From Ulota crispa (taxonomy: Eukaryota; Streptophyta; Bryopsida; Orthotrichales; Orthotrichaceae), in the NCBI GenBank assembly GCA_963920765.1, contig OY987247.1:9892471-9956470 (forward strand): 64,000 nt of DNA. Reading direction: 5' to 3'. Shown here one piece after another: positions 24,172 through 37,300 of the stretch. The position numbers and the translations under genes are program-made. Under the pieces are notes generated by a model. That model saw only the letters and a list, made by a program, of their open reading frames with translations. It was not told the DNA's origin and did not search any database. Position 1 is the stretch's first letter; each line of letters starts with the position of its first letter.

Positions 24172-25367
24172 TGAGATGTTTATTTTTGGACATTAATTAG
24201 TCATATGAAAAAAAATTGGTTTTCCATGCTTGTGTTGTCAAACTATAAGATTCTATGACTTTGTGGCACTTGAGACTATGGATAGAAGGCCAATCTATAC
24301 TTGAAAAACTAGACTCTAGAGGATGTGCATGACCTCAAAATATCTTGCAACAACAATGATCTTGTATAATCTACACTTGCCTTTTGAGTCTAAAATTGAT
24401 TAGATATGACATAATACTTACAATATATAAGTACTACACATTATCCTGAAAGAAAGTTTGAAAATGAATACCACATCATATACTACAACGCCCATTTTAT
24501 ATTGTTTGGCCTTATATGCATCATTGTCCTTGACAACTAGATAATTTCAATTTGTGTCCCTACTAGATTGCTTAAAGAGAGAAGAGACCACCCAATATTT
24601 CCTAATAATTAGAGAGTTAAGAACCTTTTAGTAGCTTAAGATTGAATTTTTTTATTTAATTAAATATGAACTATTCATATGTTTATGAATCACTTGTATA
24701 ATTATGAACTATGCAAAATACCATGAGAGCTCTTGATTTTTAGGCAAAACATCCACAAATCTCCCAATTTCCAAACAAAACCAATTGGACATCTCTTGTT
24801 GTTTTTCTTTGGATTAATATTTATGATCTTTACAAAATCCATATTATTTAGTTAAATTTGACATTTAATTTACCACATGTTGTATTCTGTGCTATAAACT
24901 TGATTTTTTTTTAAATTTGATTTGTTCATGCACTTTTCATACCATGGTTGCAAAACACCAAGAGACTTTCTAGTCTTGAAGGTCGTTTATCTTTAATGTT
25001 TTGCTTAAATCTCCCCACGTTTTACAAAATCTTCAAATATTTAATATTCTATATATACAAAACATTAAGAGGTCTCCCTACATTTTATTTACCTCTAAAC
25101 TTTACATAATCCATAATCAATTAAAAATCACGCCTCTTTTCTTTTTGCTCAGAGTTTGTACAACTAATAGTGAGATGTACCAAGTTCGCTTTTAAGGGTT
25201 AAGCTACTCAAGGACTCCTCTAAATCACTGGAGATTCATTATCAAGGTTTAATAATACACGTTTCTAAATTTATGTAATCAGACATATATATCCTTGAAT
25301 GAAAACCCTATAATTTAGGAGAGCTTTAGGTTGGACAAATCAAGGAGTTAATGAATTTTAAGCTACA
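24172..25367. other. AT-rich intergenic DNA, nothing recognised
   Basis: No coding or structured signal seen. Confidence 0.5.
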
Positions 25368-25653
25368 CCAAATAGTGCATTTAGATTGCTCCATACTAAT
25401 TTCTTGACATTTTACATTATCTAAATACTTATTGTTACTACAATAATTTTCAGCAATAATTAATACAATAAGTAAATTTTAAAGGCCTTGATAATAACAC
25501 AACTGTAAAAAGACTAATTAACGATGTCCATGTTATAAACTATATGAAATCCTAACACTACATGTGCCTTCAAGTGACCAAACCATGAGTCATGAGATAA
25601 CTTTCCACTGTAAGGCAGACTAATTGTTAAAGCGACCTAAATGCACTATTTGG
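25368..25653. mobile_element. Small TIR element, family B copy 1
   Basis: Ends ccaaatagtgcatttaga and its inverse. The interior (for example actaatttcttgacatttta) matches 53428-53737 in the same orientation. No coding capacity. Confidence 0.7.
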
Positions 25654-25868
25654 AGTCCGTATACAAATTAGGTGAGGTCAGCGTCAAGCTGACAAAGAAG
25701 GAGGCGGGGAAGCTCGTCCAGATTTGAATTTAAAGCTGGCGTGGCGCCAGTTTGTTGATGGATGAATGAGAAACATCCAGGTAGATGAAATAAGTCCATG
25801 CCGAGCAGCAGGCCTTCACAAGAAATAAGCGCTTGAAGTGGCTATCGTCGTGCACCTCTGCGAGTCTT

Positions 25869-26158
25869 GCTATTCAATTTGCACCGTCCTCCGAAGAATT
25901 TGTCGAGTTTTGGTTAAAGCTTTTCACCATGTATGCGCTTCTCACTGGAAATTGGCGTAGGAATTGACAATTGGCATCTAACTCTTACTTTGATTTCAAA
26001 AAATCGGAGACGTGCTATTCAATTTGCACCGTCCTCCGAAGAATTTGTCGAGTTTTTGTTAAAGTTTGTCACCATGTATGCGCTTCTTACTGGAAAATTG
26101 GCGTGGAAATTGACGATTGGCAGCTGACTCTTACTTTGGTTTCAAAATAATCGGAGAC
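25869..26158 (+). repeat. 145-bp tandem duplication just upstream of DMC1
   Basis: Two adjacent copies (25869-26013, 26014-26158) share gctattcaatttgcaccgtc at the same offset and differ at a minority of positions. The second copy ends about 150 bp before the first DMC1 exon identified. Confidence 0.9.
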
Positions 26159-26314
26159 GCGTTGAAAAACATTCTACTTGTCTGAGCTGGATGTTCTGCT
26201 TGTCTTGGTTGATGATTGTGCTTGTAAAGTATTGTCCGAAGCTCTAATCATTTAGCTTGTCAATACACTTCTCTCATACAGAAATTTATTTTCTTGTTGA
26301 GCAGGCAACAGAAC

Positions 26315-29300
26315 ATGCTGGAGAAAGATGAAGAAGACGATGAGTTTTTCGAGACTATCGACAAACGTGTGTATCTTAGGCCCTGCTCTGTCACCTCGTC
26401 AATTCAAAGAGCGCTTGTAAAAATTCGCAGTGACACGACACGTTAGAATTTAGTTCCTTGCCGTTTTGTAAAGTTTGAATTTAAATTAGTAGCTCGAGAG
26501 TCGTTCAAATTAGCAATCTAGCTTGTCTCCAGGTCCTTAACCACTAGATCAATTAAACATTTTAACTTTGATTTTTGTGGAGACATAATTTATCTGTGTG
26601 ACAACCTTCTGAATCAGTCATTGCGCAAGGAATCAATGCCGGAGATCTCAAAAAACTTCAAGATGCGGGAATTTATACTTGTAATGGATTGATGATGAAC
26701 ACCAAGAAGGTAGTCATCACTAGTTAAAACGTCTTAGAATTTCTGCCGGCATTTTCGACGCGAGAAACACACGGACGCTCTCTTCAATGCTGTTCTGAGC
26801 TTTAGAAAAATCGAAAATCTTGTCATATTTAGGGAGTGAATATTGTTGTGTAAATTTTTTCTCGGACAGCACATATATGAGATCTAAGCACTCCAGCTCT
26901 CATCCATAAGCAACGTGCAGGCATTATCCAATATCAAGGGCTTGTCAGACGCTAAAGTCGACAAGATTTGCGAAGCAGCGGAAAGAATTGTGGTGAGTAT
27001 CACCTCATGTATCGCAACCTTTTTCATGAAACTCGGATTTGCTCATGTTCATGATCACTAGAAACTGCTAATTTTTTTATTCATACGGATTGAATCCATC
27101 TACAGTAAAACGCGTTTATCCGATTATCTCGAATTTGTATATGATTGCCTCTCGTAGTTCTAAATTTCTCTGCAAGGATCCTCGAGGCTGGATTTCTAAT
27201 TACATCTGACTCATTTCCAGCAAGTTGGATTCTGCACAGGAAGCGAACTCCTTAACAAAGTAAGACTCAAGAAATCAATCCCGCGTAGACATACTGACAA
27301 TTTAATTCCTTTGATCCGTCGAATTCTATTGTACTCCGTCCTTTCGTGGTAACTCCAATTAATGATATCTGATGAACTCGTCTAACATGTCTGGTGACAG
27401 CGGAAGCAAGTCGTACGGATCACGACTGGAAGCCAAGCTCTCGATCTGCTGCTTGGAGGTTTGCAATCTGACTGAATCAGTGTAGTACAAATACTGTTTA
27501 GATATATCCTATTCCACATTTCTGTTGCAACTATATCCGAAGTAGAGATAAAGGATTCTGTAGATGATGTAGAGGAGGTGGACGAGTTCATTATGGTCGA
27601 GAGCTTATCGCTAACAATCGCAGTTAACAACTTTTGGCATTGCAAAGGTGGTGTGGAGACAATGTCCATCACGGAAGCGTTCGGCGAGTTCAGGTTCTTA
27701 TCACGAAAGAGAAATTACTTACAATCCCTTTTTGGAACCGTGTTGTGTGTACCATTCAATCAATGTATATATGACTGAAGATCTTGTAAACTGTACAGAA
27801 CCGGAAAGACGCAGATTGCTCACACACTCTGCGTTTCAACACAGGTAGACTTTAATCGATTTTCCTTAGTCTTGTACAGATTAAGACCAGATCTTCCCTG
27901 AAAGTAAGAATGTCTTCAGAAGTTTATACTAAAGCTCGTCCTTTCTAACGAGGTCTTTTTCCTAACAATAGCTGCCATTTAGCATGGGAGGAGGAAACGG
28001 AAAGGTGGCATACATCGACACAGAAGGAACATTGTACGAATCTCTTTCTGTTTCTTCTACGTTCATCTTGCTTGACTGTACTATTTTTAGAGGATAATGT
28101 AGATCATTCTCGTTCATAGTTGAATGACTGCCAGGGAAGTCAAGCCGACGGAGAATTATGATGTGTTGCCTTTCTAAAAGAGATAATGTATGCACAAAGT
28201 AATACGGTTTTTTTCAAAACTAAAACCGTGCTTATTGAAACAGCCGACCTGACCGCCTAGGTCCAATTGCGGAGCGTTTTGGGCTTGATTACGCTGCTGT
28301 TCTTGACAATGTGAGAAGCTGGCCGAGCCAAATTTGCCTCCACCGAAAGCAGATTTTCTGTTGAGTTACCTTCAGAAACATGAAACTTCATCCTACAAAA
28401 TCGTCTTCAATTGTTCTTTGTGATTTCTATTCAACTGTTCTGAGTCACGACTGTATGCTGCATCTGGTAGATAATGTACGCGCGAGCGTACACTCATGAG
28501 CATCAGTACAACCTGCTGGGAGGATTGGCCGGCAGAATGGCTGAAGAACCATTTAGATTGGTGGTAATCGTGTGCTGTGCGCTTGAAGTTTTTGTGTGAA
28601 ATCCTGGATATTTTATAGCTGTGGATCTTAATTCTAGTTGCCTTTTGCAGCTCATGAAAGTTATAGTTAAGAGGGAACATAGCAAAACATTATCTTCTGA
28701 GCTATTCGTGGGTAGTTAGCAGCTAATACTTTCTGAGGTGAAACAGATTATCGATTCAATCATGGCGCTTTTTCGAGTGGACTTCACAGGGCGGGGAGAA
28801 TTAGCCGATCGGCAGGTATTTTCAGCAATTTCTCAACCGCCATAGAAAGTCCAATGATGTCATTTCAGCAAACTACCTGTTTCTCAAGATAATGATTCGT
28901 ACATCTCAGGTTAAACTTGGAGGTCACTTTCTGATGTTACACGAGCCTTGATAATGTGTTAACTGTCAAAAGCCTAATTTTCTGAAAACGAGGTTCGCCT
29001 TTCTTCTGACAGCAAAAATTGGCTCAAATGCTTTCAAAGCTTATCAAGATCGCCGAAGAGTTCAATGTTGCTGTCTTTATGACAAATCATGGTATCCACT
29101 TCCCTTCAACTCATTCTTCAAGACTTTTTGCTTCTTCCTAACACAAACGGAAGATTTTGGATGAAATTTTCTATTACCTCTTAAATCTTGGAATCTCGAA
29201 ATTATAAGAATTGTGCTTAGCCGTGCTGACCATGCTAATCAAGCTGTTGAGTTTATCCGTTAAATGTATACTCCGTGCTTTCACTGCCAGTTATGACTTC

Positions 29301-29789
29301 CAATACAGTAATATTCAATCAAGCACTGATCATTAGTTCCAAAAAACTGACTTTCTCAATGTATTTTTAATAACATATATGCCTCTGATGTGCAGTGATT
29401 GCTGATCCTGGAGGCGGTACTTTTGTTGCCGACCCAAAGAAACCTGCCGGTGGTCATGTCATGGCCCATGCTTCGACAATCCGGCTGATGCTCCGGAAAG
29501 GCAAGGCGGAACAGCGAATCTGCAAAGTATTCGATGCCCCCAATCTCCCAGATGACGAAGCCATATCCTCACGATGTTTTTGATTACTTTTTTAGTCCAT
29601 TCGTTTCAAAAGATCACAACTCGTAATGAAATAAACGTAGAACATTAGCGTATTTCATTTTGTGCCTGATGAACTCTCCCGAAGTACCTCTTGCTTTTCC
29701 ATCAGCGTTTCCTCCAACATGATTGAGCCTTAACTTTGTCACACATCTTTCAGATCACTCGCGGAGGCATTGCAGATATCAAGGACTGA
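26315..29789 (+). CDS. DMC1: Meiotic recombinase DMC1, 14 exons identified
   Basis: Exons: 26315-26366, 26618-26709, 26921-26992, 27221-27259, 27401-27458, 27648-27693, 27799-27844, 27972-28033, 28244-28310, 28471-28563, 28747-28815, 29013-29091, 29396-29562, 29745-29789; 328 aa from the first in-frame Met. The first exon opens at 26305 in frame (QQN before Met) and plant DMC1 is about 344 aa, so a short 5' exon was probably missed. DMC1 is a RecA-family recombinase that forms filaments on ssDNA for homologue pairing in meiosis. Visible: helix-hairpin-helix region ([20 protein letters not shown]), Walker A GEFRTGKT (117-124), Walker [24 protein letters not shown]-type loop region IADPGGGTF, and the C-terminal [11 protein letters not shown]. 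The conserved TNQ before loop L2 reads TNH (His258). The last intron is U12-type AT-AC. If it is missed, the frame appears to end falsely at 29582. Confidence 0.95.
29563..29744 (+). other. U12-type AT-AC intron in DMC1
   Basis: The intron starts ATATCCTC, nearly the U12 donor consensus ATATCCTT. It contains CCTTAAC (29728-29734), the core of the U12 branch site, and ends ...TTTGTCACAC. The branch A is about 11 nt from the 3' end. Removing it joins DDEA to [14 protein letters not shown], exactly the family C-terminus. No GT-AG pair gives that protein. Confidence 0.88.
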
Positions 29790-31385
29790 GAAATTTTGCA
29801 TCTAGCGAGCTAACACACTTGCTCGCCACCATGCAGGCTCAACAATTAGCATACTTGAATTACTAACGTGAGACTAAAATTTCCCTTTGAAGCTCAAAAT
29901 TTACCCAACATTGACTGACTATGTGACTTGTTGGTGAAAAGAAATTCCTAAACGCAGTGTTGGCTTAACTCGCAAGGATTCAAAATCAGTCCCTCGAAAC
30001 TTCAAATTGATTTGAAGAAGATCAATAGAGACGGGCTAAATTGTTTTGAGTTTACTTTGATACAAGGCAAAGTTCCAGTGCTCTCGGAGAGCCTACAGAA
30101 ACCGCGTGACGAAATTAAATGGAATTTAATATCGTAGGTTCTTAGTTCCTATATTGAAGTTCGCCATACACTTGGGACAAAGAACAAAATTGGTATGGTT
30201 TACATGTTCATATGAGATTCGAGTGGTCTAATAGAAACCGACTGCAGCATATTCATGATGCTCATTTAGGTTATATGAACTTCCCTGTCATAAAATCCTT
30301 CACACGAAAAGAAAGGGTCGTAGGAAAGGAGAATCTGTCTCTGGTAAAGTGGGTGCTTAAATCGAAGCAAATACCTACACGAGGACCTGCCTCCCACCCA
30401 ATACTTCAAAGATGTGGGACAAGCCGCTTTTGGACCAACTTGGTTTCAGGTCATGTCATCTCAACTATTGCCAATGTTATGATCTCTCCAGGACGGAATG
30501 GAATGTTACATAAGAATCATAGGCGAGATTTTTTCTTCTGTGGACAAAACGAAGTTAATGTTCATATCACTTGTTGTCTCATGTCAATTATAGCGTCCTC
30601 AGGGTTAGTGCTCTCTCTTCCTCTAATCGGGAGTACCAAAAAGCCAGGGTTGTGTATGTTAGTTCAAATTTCTTGATGATCCCCTTGTGTAATAATGTCA
30701 CAATATTCTGCGAGTTGATTGAGATCTTAAGGATTTAGAATTTGGGTAATTTTCACAAGATAATTGAGTGTAACCTTTTAGAAAGATTTTAGCTCTTGAT
30801 TGAGACTTTTTGAAACTATATTTTCCTGAAGGGAAAATAAACATAGGTTACCCACTGCTTTCATTTTAGTTTCTGTTCTAACACTTCCTTTCTTGGGATC
30901 TGTTTTTTTTGCCACTGAGTCACCCAAAATCTTAGTGTCGTCATTGAGATTTTGCTCCTTACCTCGAATGTGGAGCTTAGTTGTGAAAATGGCATTCTTT
31001 GTTGCTTACATACCTTAGCATGTCCTACTTTCTACTGAAAGGCTTGATATTAGAGTTGACGTTTAGCAAATGACCTAATACTGTAACCATTTATAACGAC
31101 ATTCATATACAAGCTACTAAAAAATCATGAAAGCCCCAAATTGATAATCCGCTTTTTCCTTCAAAAATTGGTAGCTCATACATTCCTCCTCTATTCACAA
31201 TACCTCAGGGCCACACCACTTGTTTCAGTGAACCCCGGTTCCAAAGGTGGATAGTCCACCCTGAAATATCTGCTAGCTTGCCCTATTAACATCTTCTGAA
31301 ACTTGATGTTACTTCTATAAATCATATTCTAGATAAATATGAAAAAGGAAAAGTAAGTGCTGTCCTTAATCAAGTAGGGTTCCAC
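29790..31385. other. Intergenic DNA between convergent DMC1 and TELO2
   Basis: A 154-codon plus-strand frame (30212-30676) has no domain I recognise and no related sequence in the window. I cannot support it as a gene. The ends presumably hold the two 3' UTRs. Confidence 0.45.
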
Positions 31386-34300
31386 TTAGAAAGGCATAAT
31401 GATGGATCTCTCACCACTCGTTTGTATGATTCGAGGCTGGTTGTTGGAGGAAGTGCTTTGAATAGCACGCATCGCCTGAAGAGCCATCTCCGAATGCAGC
31501 TGAACGCATGCCATTGCCAGCTGCACCACGGCATTGTCAACAATCTAGCAGAAAGAAAAACTGCCTAGAAAACGAAGCAAGTTTCTACTCTTAACACCAT
31601 ATTAGGTAAATTGGGAAAAACAGTATATTCTGGGACTTTCACTATTTCTGTCATTATGTACAATTTAACATATTACAAAAAAACAAGCGTGCACTTTCTT
31701 GTACAATAGTGAAATCTCAGTGATTGCCTCCAAGAACTTCAAATAATTACAACTTTGAGTTATAGCTATGCCTACATTTATTGTATGCAAGATTAAGGTG
31801 GAGTACAAAATGGTCCCTCCATTTTTCCCAATTAACCTAATATGGTGTTTCTTGCTTTGAATAAATCTGGAATCAAAATTTCATTCTGGCCCAGGCCTCC
31901 GTTGTTGAAGAACAACCAAGAAAATCTATTCAAGTCAAGTAATAAGATAATGGCCATCCGTAACCATCCCACATGAGCTCTCCCCAGCTATTCAAAGCAC
32001 GCAAACTTAATGAAAAATGGAAACAGAAAAAACTCACTTTTGCACAGTCGGAATCGGAATCATTATTAGCAATGCCAAGAGCCCATTCACGAACCCACTC
32101 GAGCCCCGAAGCGATATTTGAATCCGTGCTAGTAATGGCCGTGACTACTTGAGAAGGGTGAAGGGCAACAATGACACGCGATGCTGCAAACAGTGCTGCC
32201 CTTCTGACATAAGCTTCTGGATGGTTTGCAACAGCCCTGCAAATCAAGTAAACCAATAAAAATTGCAATCCACTGTAATATGATGAATGACAGAACTCTT
32301 CAACATGTAAGGTAGGAGGCTCTAATTTGGCTCAGGTTCTAAAATGGATCACCTTCTCAAATGTACACCACTTGTACATGCTGTTATTCATAGGCTTCAA
32401 CAATGTACAGATAATGTACATTTGAGGAGGTGATCCATTTTAGAGCCCTACGCCATTTCAACTTCAAATTTTCATAACTAATTTCACAAAGCTCCAAAAA
32501 ATATGAAACAACTTGGGTCAGATGCCAATTTCTCTTGTCTTTGAAGGAAAATTTACTGAAAAATGTTTCAAGAAGTTTCACCTCCCCAAAGTTCAGTTTC
32601 AGCCCTTAGATGATCCCATTCATGAGCCACCTACCTTAGTGAGAAACCTCACTTCAACAATCAGCCTCTGCATAAAGAAGACGCCGATGCATGAGCACCA
32701 ACAATCCAAAGTCCTAATTAGAAGAAGAATGAAAAACACTAAACAAACAGGTAAAGGGATAAATGACCGCACCTCGACCGGAGCAATTCCAGCAGGTTTG
32801 CCCCCAAAACAGCAGCCTCTGGCTGAGCTGTGATGCATTCCATGCATATCCCAAGAGTGAAAAATATCTTTCCAAGAACAATGAACCCTGATTCCAGAAA
32901 GTCTACACCGTGGGTCTTCTTATCATAGTCACGCATAATTGGAAGCATAAAAGCAGCAGCAAGAGGAGCAAAGAGATTCCTTCCCGGTGATTGATGTAAA
33001 GACAATCCTTTGTTGCTTTGTCTTTCTTCTCGCAACTGCATAGAACGAGGTGCCCATTTTCGGGATGTCCCTAGTCTTCGATCACTATTTCGTAAAGGAA
33101 GTTCACGTTCATAGCGCTGTGCCCAGCCTACCATAGGATTTCCTGGCATGAGAGCAGGTACCTCAGACCATGGACCCGGCCCTCGACTTGATCCATACCA
33201 TGGACTTTGATGAGAAGCTCCTGGTTGATCTGTGATAAGCCCTTGCTGCAGTTTTTGACTACTAGATTGAACAGAGTCCTTCCCAGCCAGTTCCTGAGCT
33301 GCATCTGAAAGATATTGACAAGCAATTCATGCATAAAAATCTTGTGTACAGCAAACCAGAGCATTTAACACAAGTAAATAGACTCGTTATATCTTGGTAG
33401 TGTTTAAAATCCGAAATCAGTACTCCTTAGGAGTTTAAGTATTTTCTTTGACTAAAGGACACCTTCTGTGCATGTAGCAGACAATAGCAGTATGAACATA
33501 TACCTGACATTGCATCAAGAAGTAGAAGACGTTGGCTGATGTCCAGATGTGGAGAAAATACTTCTTGAGTAACGATGACAATGGAACTCAACGGAGCACA
33601 TGCAAGCAAAGCCACGAGAGCACCATGTCTTTGGTTCTCAAGTTTGTCCTCTTCCCCTTCAACTGCATTAGCCCCAGGTCTGACATGCACAAGCGCTTGT
33701 GCAAGCTCTTCTGCCATGTTGTCAAGCTCTACAGGCATTGCTCTAATGTATTGTTCTACACCTTGTAAGGATTTCTCAACCTGCAAAAACATCACACAAC
33801 CAGGAGGGAAACAGATAGTGAGATATCTTTTCGTACGAACTATTTAATAGCAGATCTAATGGAAGAAAGAAAGATATTTCTAGATCTCCGTTTATTACAG
33901 AAGTGTATTGTTGATTCAAGAGCACATACTGCATCAGGGTCGTCTGACTTCCGCAGGTTTGTTGCACACTCTCTCAACTGCGAGGGCAACTTGCGTCTTT
34001 CCAACTCAGATTCATCGTCAGACATGTCGTATGGCTGTAAAGAGCCGTCGGAGTCACTGCTCGAATCAGCAGCACTACCTTCGGCTTCTCCCAACCAATC
34101 AGCATCATCTTCACCCAGATTTACAACAGCATCTGGATCAACCTCTTCAAGGGCTAGCTTTTCACGTCTCTCCTTTCTCTGCCTCCGCTTCTCACGACGG
34201 TCTGCATCTGAATACACACCATCAGTAAAAAACCTGCATTTGTACAGGAGAACAGACTGTTTGATTCACGAAAATCTGCAAATTCAGAATTAGAAGAGAC

Positions 34301-37300
34301 CTACCGATTTCCAGCCAGAGAGTGAAGACAACTTACCAGCTGGAGGGGGGTCTACTATAAGCTTCCCTCTGTCTACAGTTCCCTGATTTAAACCAAGCTC
34401 AGCTTGAGTACATTGTGTAGTGCCAGTTTGGTGGTCTGTTTCTTTAGAACCAACGACTGCCTTGAGACTAAGATCATCCCAGTTATCCACATCTTCGACT
34501 TGATCTTCGTCGTCAAGAAGCAATGGTTTTGCAGGATTGATAGCCAAAGAAAAAGCCAACGCCACGCGCTTAGACATTTCTCGAATTAATGGGAGTGGAC
34601 TATCTAGTCGATCTGCATCGAAGTGCAATGCCACCATCAGATTTTGGATTTAAACGATAAGAAATACTCAATAATCTCCAGAAGATCTTATTCATTCATG
34701 TTTGCTTAATTCGCAGTGGAGATCTTAACTCAAAAGACCACGAAGTTTCGGGCATACTTGTGACTCCTTGTAATACGAAGCGCATTAGATCACCACATTT
34801 GTCCATATCTTCTTTGTTCATACTTCTCACGCAAATTCCAACTGCTGCTGTCAAATCTGGCTCTCTTGTTAAGGACGCATACAAAAACCTCCGCAGAGAT
34901 AACTCGACCAGAATGCTCGAGTGAACAGTGACTCGTCAATTAGATTTAAGAAAAAAATAGAAAAAACTTTAACAACTAATAGGATTGCTTACAATCATGA
35001 CAACTTAGTCGTTTACGCATATGCTAGATGCTATTCTTCAATAGCATCGAATACTTTTCAGCAATGCATTCTTCAAGGCTACCTTAATCCACTCTGATTG
35101 TTACTGTTTAGCAACATCGCTTTACCTTGAACATTTGAACGCATGAGACACATACTGTACACACCCCACAAAGAGTAATCTAGTGGATGAACAACATCAA
35201 AATCGTAACTTAATTTCTGACCTGTGTTGGATTTAATGAGTATCACCTCCTTGCTGGGTCTACACATCACTACTTTCATATATCCTTTTTTTCACACAAT
35301 GAACTAATTGTCACTTCGAAAAGGATACATGCTTGCTTTGGCAACGAAGCGGAACGAATGAAATCATTGGATGACCAGACTTGTGCAAGTCGAATCACAA
35401 CTTCTGTGTCCATCTGCAACTCCGCTTCTGGCCGTCGTTCATGCGCCACTGATGCATTTGGCTTGTGCAATACACCAAACTGTAAAATCCACCTCAAGCA
35501 GCGGATGGGCAAGATCTTGATGAATAACAACTTGTCCAAAAAAACCATACTGATATCCACAAGAAAAATGCTCACGTAATTAGTAAGCAACACAGCAAAC
35601 TGTACAAGCGGACACAATGACTAAAAGAAACAGAGCACCTTGACATTAACTCAATTAGGCAGATAGAACATATAGCTGATTCGATGGCCATGAAACCTCC
35701 AAACATACAGGGCGTATGTTGAAAGATAAGCTTCACGTATCATCGATTCAAGAAATACTTTCAGTTTTAATTCAGTTCCTTCCAATACTACAAAGCACGC
35801 TAGTTTGCATTGTGTTATGCACTGTCTGTTAACTTTCATATCTGCTAGGATTGCTACCAGAACTTTAAAGCTCATATACTAAAGTATAATGCTTAACATT
35901 ATCCCTGATTTTCAATTGAGCTCTAAGCTAAAACAACACAAGAGATGATATTATGTTTTTTTAACGCACAGCGGTCGCAAGTTTAGGGTAGGACGCAGTT
36001 CATTCCAATTTCAGAAATTTTGGTATATTAACTTGGGCTTCAAATATTTAGATTCAAGGTCCATTGCAATCTGATCGGAAATTGCATTTCCACCAAAATT
36101 GAAAAAATATATATTGGGACCAGCAATACACTCGCTTAAAGGAACCTCTTAAGCACCTCCTACCTTAGTCTGAGTATTTCAAGCATCGGTTAACGCCTCA
36201 AATTAATGTAATTTATCGTTACAACCACGTACCTCATTAAGCTATACTTGGAGAGAAGAGAACCAAAAGTCATCCACAATATGCAATAAGCTTGTACATC
36301 CGTTTCGAGTTTGGCTCCCATCTCCCTTAAGAGAGCCTCCACCCACTTTTCCATGGCATGTGAGTCTTTGATGGATACTGATATTCCCCACCAGAGGTAG
36401 TTCTCCGAAGACGTCTTAAAAGCTTGTAGTGCCGAATCTGAAATTTCAACATCCGATCGAACTTCCAGCTTGGGCATAGCTTGTTTCAGATACTCCATCA
36501 GTACAGGTAGAAAAATTGCGGCAATCACATCTGCATGAATTCGTGCATCAGAGCGATTCCCAGAGTAAAACCACGTCTTACACTTCTAATGGTTTTGCAT
36601 AATAAAATGACACGGTCTTGTCAAACTTTAATGCACTACATGAATTTAATCTACTCAAAAGTCTTGCTCTTAGTCACTCTTGGTGATCATATGAAAATGT
36701 TCCTATGCAGAATTGTAAGAATTAGGAAACTACAGAGTAATGTACCTGCTTGTCCTCTGCGACAGAGCCTGCTAATGACTTCACCAATAAATACAAATGT
36801 TCCATCATCACCAAGTTCCGCACTATTAGAATACATCTGCCGTAATTCTTCCCATCGTTTTTCACCTGCTGATAACAGCTGCCTTGCCACTGACTCGTAA
36901 TAAACTCTGCTTTCAGTTGAGACAAAATTTATGAACATTTTGAACGAGAACTTTCAGATAAAAACTAACAAACTACAACAAAAACTACTCGATCAACAGT
37001 TCGTAAGTCAAAAATGCAGGTCAAGGCGAACTTGAGACACAAGATGGTGAATAGTTGCAAACTTAATGTTTCTAAGATGCTTGATTGAGGTTGGAGTCCG
37101 CAGATAGAGACGAACTACAATATAGAAATCTCGGCAAATAACATAGAAAACAAAAAACATTAAAAAAAACGAGAGAATAATACAGAATGTACTTTCCATT
37201 CTGATGTAGCAAGGCATGGAAATGTTTCCTGATCAAATCTCAAACAGCAACTAGAGAGACGGAAATTGCAATAAGGGATTCATGGTAGATACGGTGATTG

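Noticed and set aside
29092..29395. DMC1 intron 12 as a further U12 intron (donor GTATCCAC)
   Set aside because: The donor is only a partial match and no CCTTAAC-like branch site lies 10-20 nt before the acceptor; best read as an ordinary U2 intron.
29396..29582. DMC1 appearing to end prematurely at TGA 29580-29582 (tail AISSRCF)
   Set aside because: That frame is read-through into the AT-AC intron. The correct family C-terminus follows at 29745-29789.
30212..30676. 154-codon open frame between DMC1 and TELO2
   Set aside because: No recognisable domain, no second copy and no splice partners; a chance frame of this length is plausible in 64 kb.
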